A stretch of 64,000 nucleotides of DNA from Terana coerulea (taxonomy: Eukaryota; Basidiomycota; Agaricomycetes; Polyporales; Phanerochaetaceae). The DNA is taken from positions 310,001 to 374,000 of the forward strand of contig JAKOGH010000721.1 in NCBI GenBank assembly GCA_024811115.1, in the 5' to 3' direction. Position 1 is the first letter of the stretch. Each line of letters starts with the position of its first letter. The notes below the pieces were generated by a model that worked only from the letters and a program-made list of their open reading frames with translations, was not told the origin of the DNA and searched no databases. Shown in pieces: positions 57,335-64,000 of the stretch. The position numbers and the translations under genes are program-made.

Positions 57335-57381
57335 CTCGTCGCACAGAAGAAAGGTGGTGTAAGAATTGGGTTTTCTCGTGA

Positions 57382-57799
57382 AAGCAGAGGAGTGAGTGTG
57401 GTGGTGTGCAGTGAGCCTGTAGCCTTGTCTTATTTCTTTCTTTTCTGTGTGTAGCTTTCCTGCTTTTCCTTCCTCTTGGACTTCAGATTGTTGCTGTACA
57501 TACATACAACTGTCATTGGTCAATTCCCGAAGTGTGCAATAGCCCTTGTTCCTGACCAGATGAAAGACAGTGGTCTGTTTGACTACTGCGTCTGATGCAG
57601 ACTGAAATGTCCATCCTAAACTGTCACACGGATGTAGTATTAAGTTATGTAAAATGTCGTTGCAGAATAAATTATCCGTGAGGTAGGGTATGAGTACAGT
57701 TGCGTGCTTGAAAGCTGTGTCTAGAGCCCGTTTTGAAGGATGAATGACAAACAAGGAGAGTCGTGCAAAGCGAATAAATAATATGATATGCTTGTAAGC
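57382..57799. other. Convergent 3' region of SAP and MAPK genes
   Basis: About 420 bp, AT-richer, with AATAAATAATATG near 57773-57785 and AGAATAAATTATC near 57665. Both terminators should lie here. No gene seen. Confidence 0.45.
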
Positions 57800-60540
<2,741 letters not shown>

Positions 60541-62023
60541 ATGTTCTTCCCTACTTCTCTCTTCGTTCTGGCTGCTGCCGTTGCAGCAAAGGCCTCCGTT
60601 ATTGATGTGCAAGTCGGCAGTTCCAACGGAACTCTCGCGTTTACACCTGAAGCAGTCGTAAGTACCCATATCTGCTACCTTTGAACCTCGCTCACACACA
60701 CCATGTCAGTTTGCCCAACCAGGAGACCAAGTAGTCTTCCACTTCCAGCAGAAGAACCACTCGGCGACCCAATCCTCTTTCGCATCCCCATGTGGACCAA
60801 TGGATGGCGGTTTCAACTCGGGATTGTGAGTCTGAATCTGCCATCGGTTCGCTGCCTTACTGACCGCGCTCCCAGCAACCCAGTCCCTGCGAACCAGACT
60901 GACAGCTTCCCGACGTTCACAGTCCCCGTCAACGACGTTAGTACCATATAATAAAGTCAAGCCTGCGGCCTGTGCTTATCCTCCTTCCAGACCAAGCCAA
61001 TCTGGGTCTTCTGCGACCAGGCCGCCAATACCGCGGCAAGCCATTGTGGTGCCGGAATGGTCTTCGCCATCAACTGTGGTCAGGACGGCCAGCCGAACTC
61101 TTTCACGAACTTCAAGAACGCGGCGTTGGCGATCGGTGCTCAGCTCAAGGCCTCGGCAGCGGCATCGTCTTCTGCCCCGGCCACCACCGACTCTTCCGTC
61201 TCCTCCACCGCTGCTTCTGCCTCCGTGACGATTCCCCCAGCACCGGCAGAGTCCGTCGTCACCGTGACTGTCACCGTCGAGGCCTCCACCTGGACAACCG
61301 TCTACTCATCGTATCCTGGCTCTCCTGCGGCGACGCCGGCCTCGCTTGCCGGACAGGTGCACAAGGTCACCGTTGGTAACAACGGCACCCTCGCCTACGA
61401 CCCGCCGTTCGTCATGGCGCAGCCCCGCGATATCATTCAGTTCGAGTTGTACGTATCTTTCGCTGTGCGATGAAACTGCACAGACGCTCACATCTCTCCC
61501 TCCATAGCCACCAAAGAACCACACTGCGACGCAGTCTGCCTTCGCAGCGCCCTGCTTGCCCTTCGTCGCCGCTGACGGCACTCCCGGCGTCAGCTCCGGA
61601 TTGTGAGCATCTCTTCATCACGCATCGCCCCGGAACTACTGCTAACCCTCCACCCACAGCCAACCCGTCGCCGACAACGTGACGACGTTCCCGACCTGGA
61701 ACGTCACCGTCAACGACACGAACCCGCTCTGGTTCTTCTGCCAGCAGCACAAGCCCGACGGCACCTCGCACTGCGGCGCCGGCATGGTCTTCGCCGTGAA
61801 CCCCGTGCAGACCTCGGCCCGCAACTTCACCGCGTTCCAGCAGCTCGCGCAGGCGCTCAACGGTACCGCGAACGGCTCGTCGTCCGCGGCGCCGTCTGCG
61901 ACCGGCAGCGGCAGCGGCGCGAGCCCGTCCGCGTCGACAACGGGCAACGGCGCGGCGGGCACCGGCGTGAACGCCGCGCTCGGCCTCGGCGCGCTGCTCG
62001 CGCTCGCGGCGACGCTGCTGTAA
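60541..62023 (+). CDS. Secreted double-cupredoxin protein, probably GPI-anchored
   Basis: An extracellular protein with two plastocyanin-like domains. It starts MFFPTSLFVLAAAVAAKASV, a signal peptide. Domain 1 has GTLAFTPEAV, DQVVFHFQQKNHSATQSSF, WVFCDQ and SHCGAGMVFAIN; domain 2 has GTLAYDPPFV, KNHTATQSAFAAPC, WFFCQQ and SHCGAGMVFAVN. His, Cys, His and Met (NH, FC, SHCGAGM) are the likely type-1 copper ligands in both. A Ser/Thr/Ala-rich spacer with VTVTVTVEAST separates them, and the C-terminus (ALGLGALLALAATLL) is a GPI signal. Such blue-copper-like proteins are common on fungal walls. The frame breaks at the start of the domain-2 exon: the donor after FE-TT at about 61449 and acceptor at 61507 leave PKNHT out of frame, and one more C at 61511-61512 restores it. 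Confidence 0.82.
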
Positions 62024-62561
62024 GCACGCTGCGCCTTCGTTTCTTCTCTCTTGGGCTCTACTGGACTAGATGTTGCGTTACCCGCTTCTTGTGATACCTC
62101 GCCGGACTTTGCACACATGGGCGGCCTCTCCCTTAACGATTGGAGTAATTTACGTCTTGATGACTTTCTTTACATTTCGACCCTGTACCCTGGACACTCC
62201 CTTGGTGGTTAATAATAGGTGCAGATTTTGCTTCATTCCCAAGGTTGCGATGACATTTTGTCGTCCCTGAAGTTATTGCAACTGCTGGTTGCTACATGCA
62301 CAAGGCACATGTCGTTCATTTACGGCAGCTATTGTTGTGAACAATCATGTCCTGGAAGCCCGGAGCTTGAGCTTGAAGCTTGCTGCCTCGCGCATGTGCA
62401 ACGCATGGTGCAGAGGCGACAACTCGACACGCTGTGAGAACAAGCGTACAATGCGTTGTCAAGCTAAACGTACATGAGAAAGCAAACCGACGGAAATAGG
62501 ATAGGAGAGCCACAAGAACAACAAAAGCAAATCCAACCCTGACGGGCTGTTTTCGGCGGGA
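62024..62561. other. Convergent 3' region of cupredoxin gene and CBF5
   Basis: About 540 bp, AT-richer around 62140-62290, with GGTTAATAATAGG at about 62207. Both terminators should lie here. No gene seen. Confidence 0.45.

Positions 62562-64000
<1,439 letters not shown>

Noticed and set aside
56307..57344. Long minus-strand open frames opposite the SAP gene
   Set aside because: High GC content keeps the antisense open; the residues are Arg/Pro/Ala-rich without domains.

Overview
The window is nuclear DNA of a filamentous basidiomycete. The best fit is a wood-decaying Agaricomycete, probably Polyporales. Genes are closely packed on both strands and cut by many introns of about 50-75 nt with GTRNGT donors, CTNAY branch sites and YAG acceptors. 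Products match fungal families (RAP1, SWI1, FAP7, CCL1, IES2, TFIIIA, CDK11, Fus3/Kss1-type MAPK). Two secreted carbohydrate-active enzymes (a GH131 glucanase and an alginate-lyase-fold lyase) fit a saprotroph. I see no tRNA, rRNA, CRISPR array, phage or secondary-metabolite cluster.

Layout, left half. The 3' end of a GAR transformylase (+) meets a LIM-domain gene (-). Next come a helical protein of unknown function (-), RNA polymerase III subunit RPC37 (-) and a seven-TM receptor-like protein (-). FAP7 (+) faces IES2 of the INO80 complex (-). A secreted Ser/Thr-rich, probably GPI-anchored protein (-) diverges from cyclin CCL1 of TFIIH (+). A large CNH/GYF protein (+), TFIIIA (-), the secreted lyase (+) and RAB5 (+) follow, then an arrestin-like trafficking adaptor (-).

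Layout, right half. A DUF1764 protein (-) diverges from SWI1 (+). A WD40 protein (-) diverges from D-2-hydroxyglutarate dehydrogenase (+). A decayed transposon-like fragment lies just upstream of RAP1 (+). CDK11 (-) diverges from a coiled-coil protein (+). Then come an unknown protein (-), GH131 (+), flavocytochrome b2 (-), a SAP-domain protein (+), the MAP kinase (-), a double-cupredoxin GPI-type protein (+) and CBF5 (-), which runs off the right edge.

The genes are mostly housekeeping (transcription, chromatin, signalling, trafficking) mixed with secreted proteins. They do not form an obvious operon-like or pathway cluster, and I did not find a convincing new biological system. The clearest pattern is technical: at least eleven genes carry single-base frame breaks, mostly at homopolymer runs, exactly where a conserved protein continues in another frame. 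Two of these genes carry a compensating second break. Uncorrected consensus errors are the simplest reading, and gene models across those points should be treated with care. The most interesting biology is a CNH-like propeller that appears to be split by a GYF domain, a BRCT-Myb RAP1 homologue with a transposon remnant in its promoter, and a 10-residue RTG repeat in the LIM protein.
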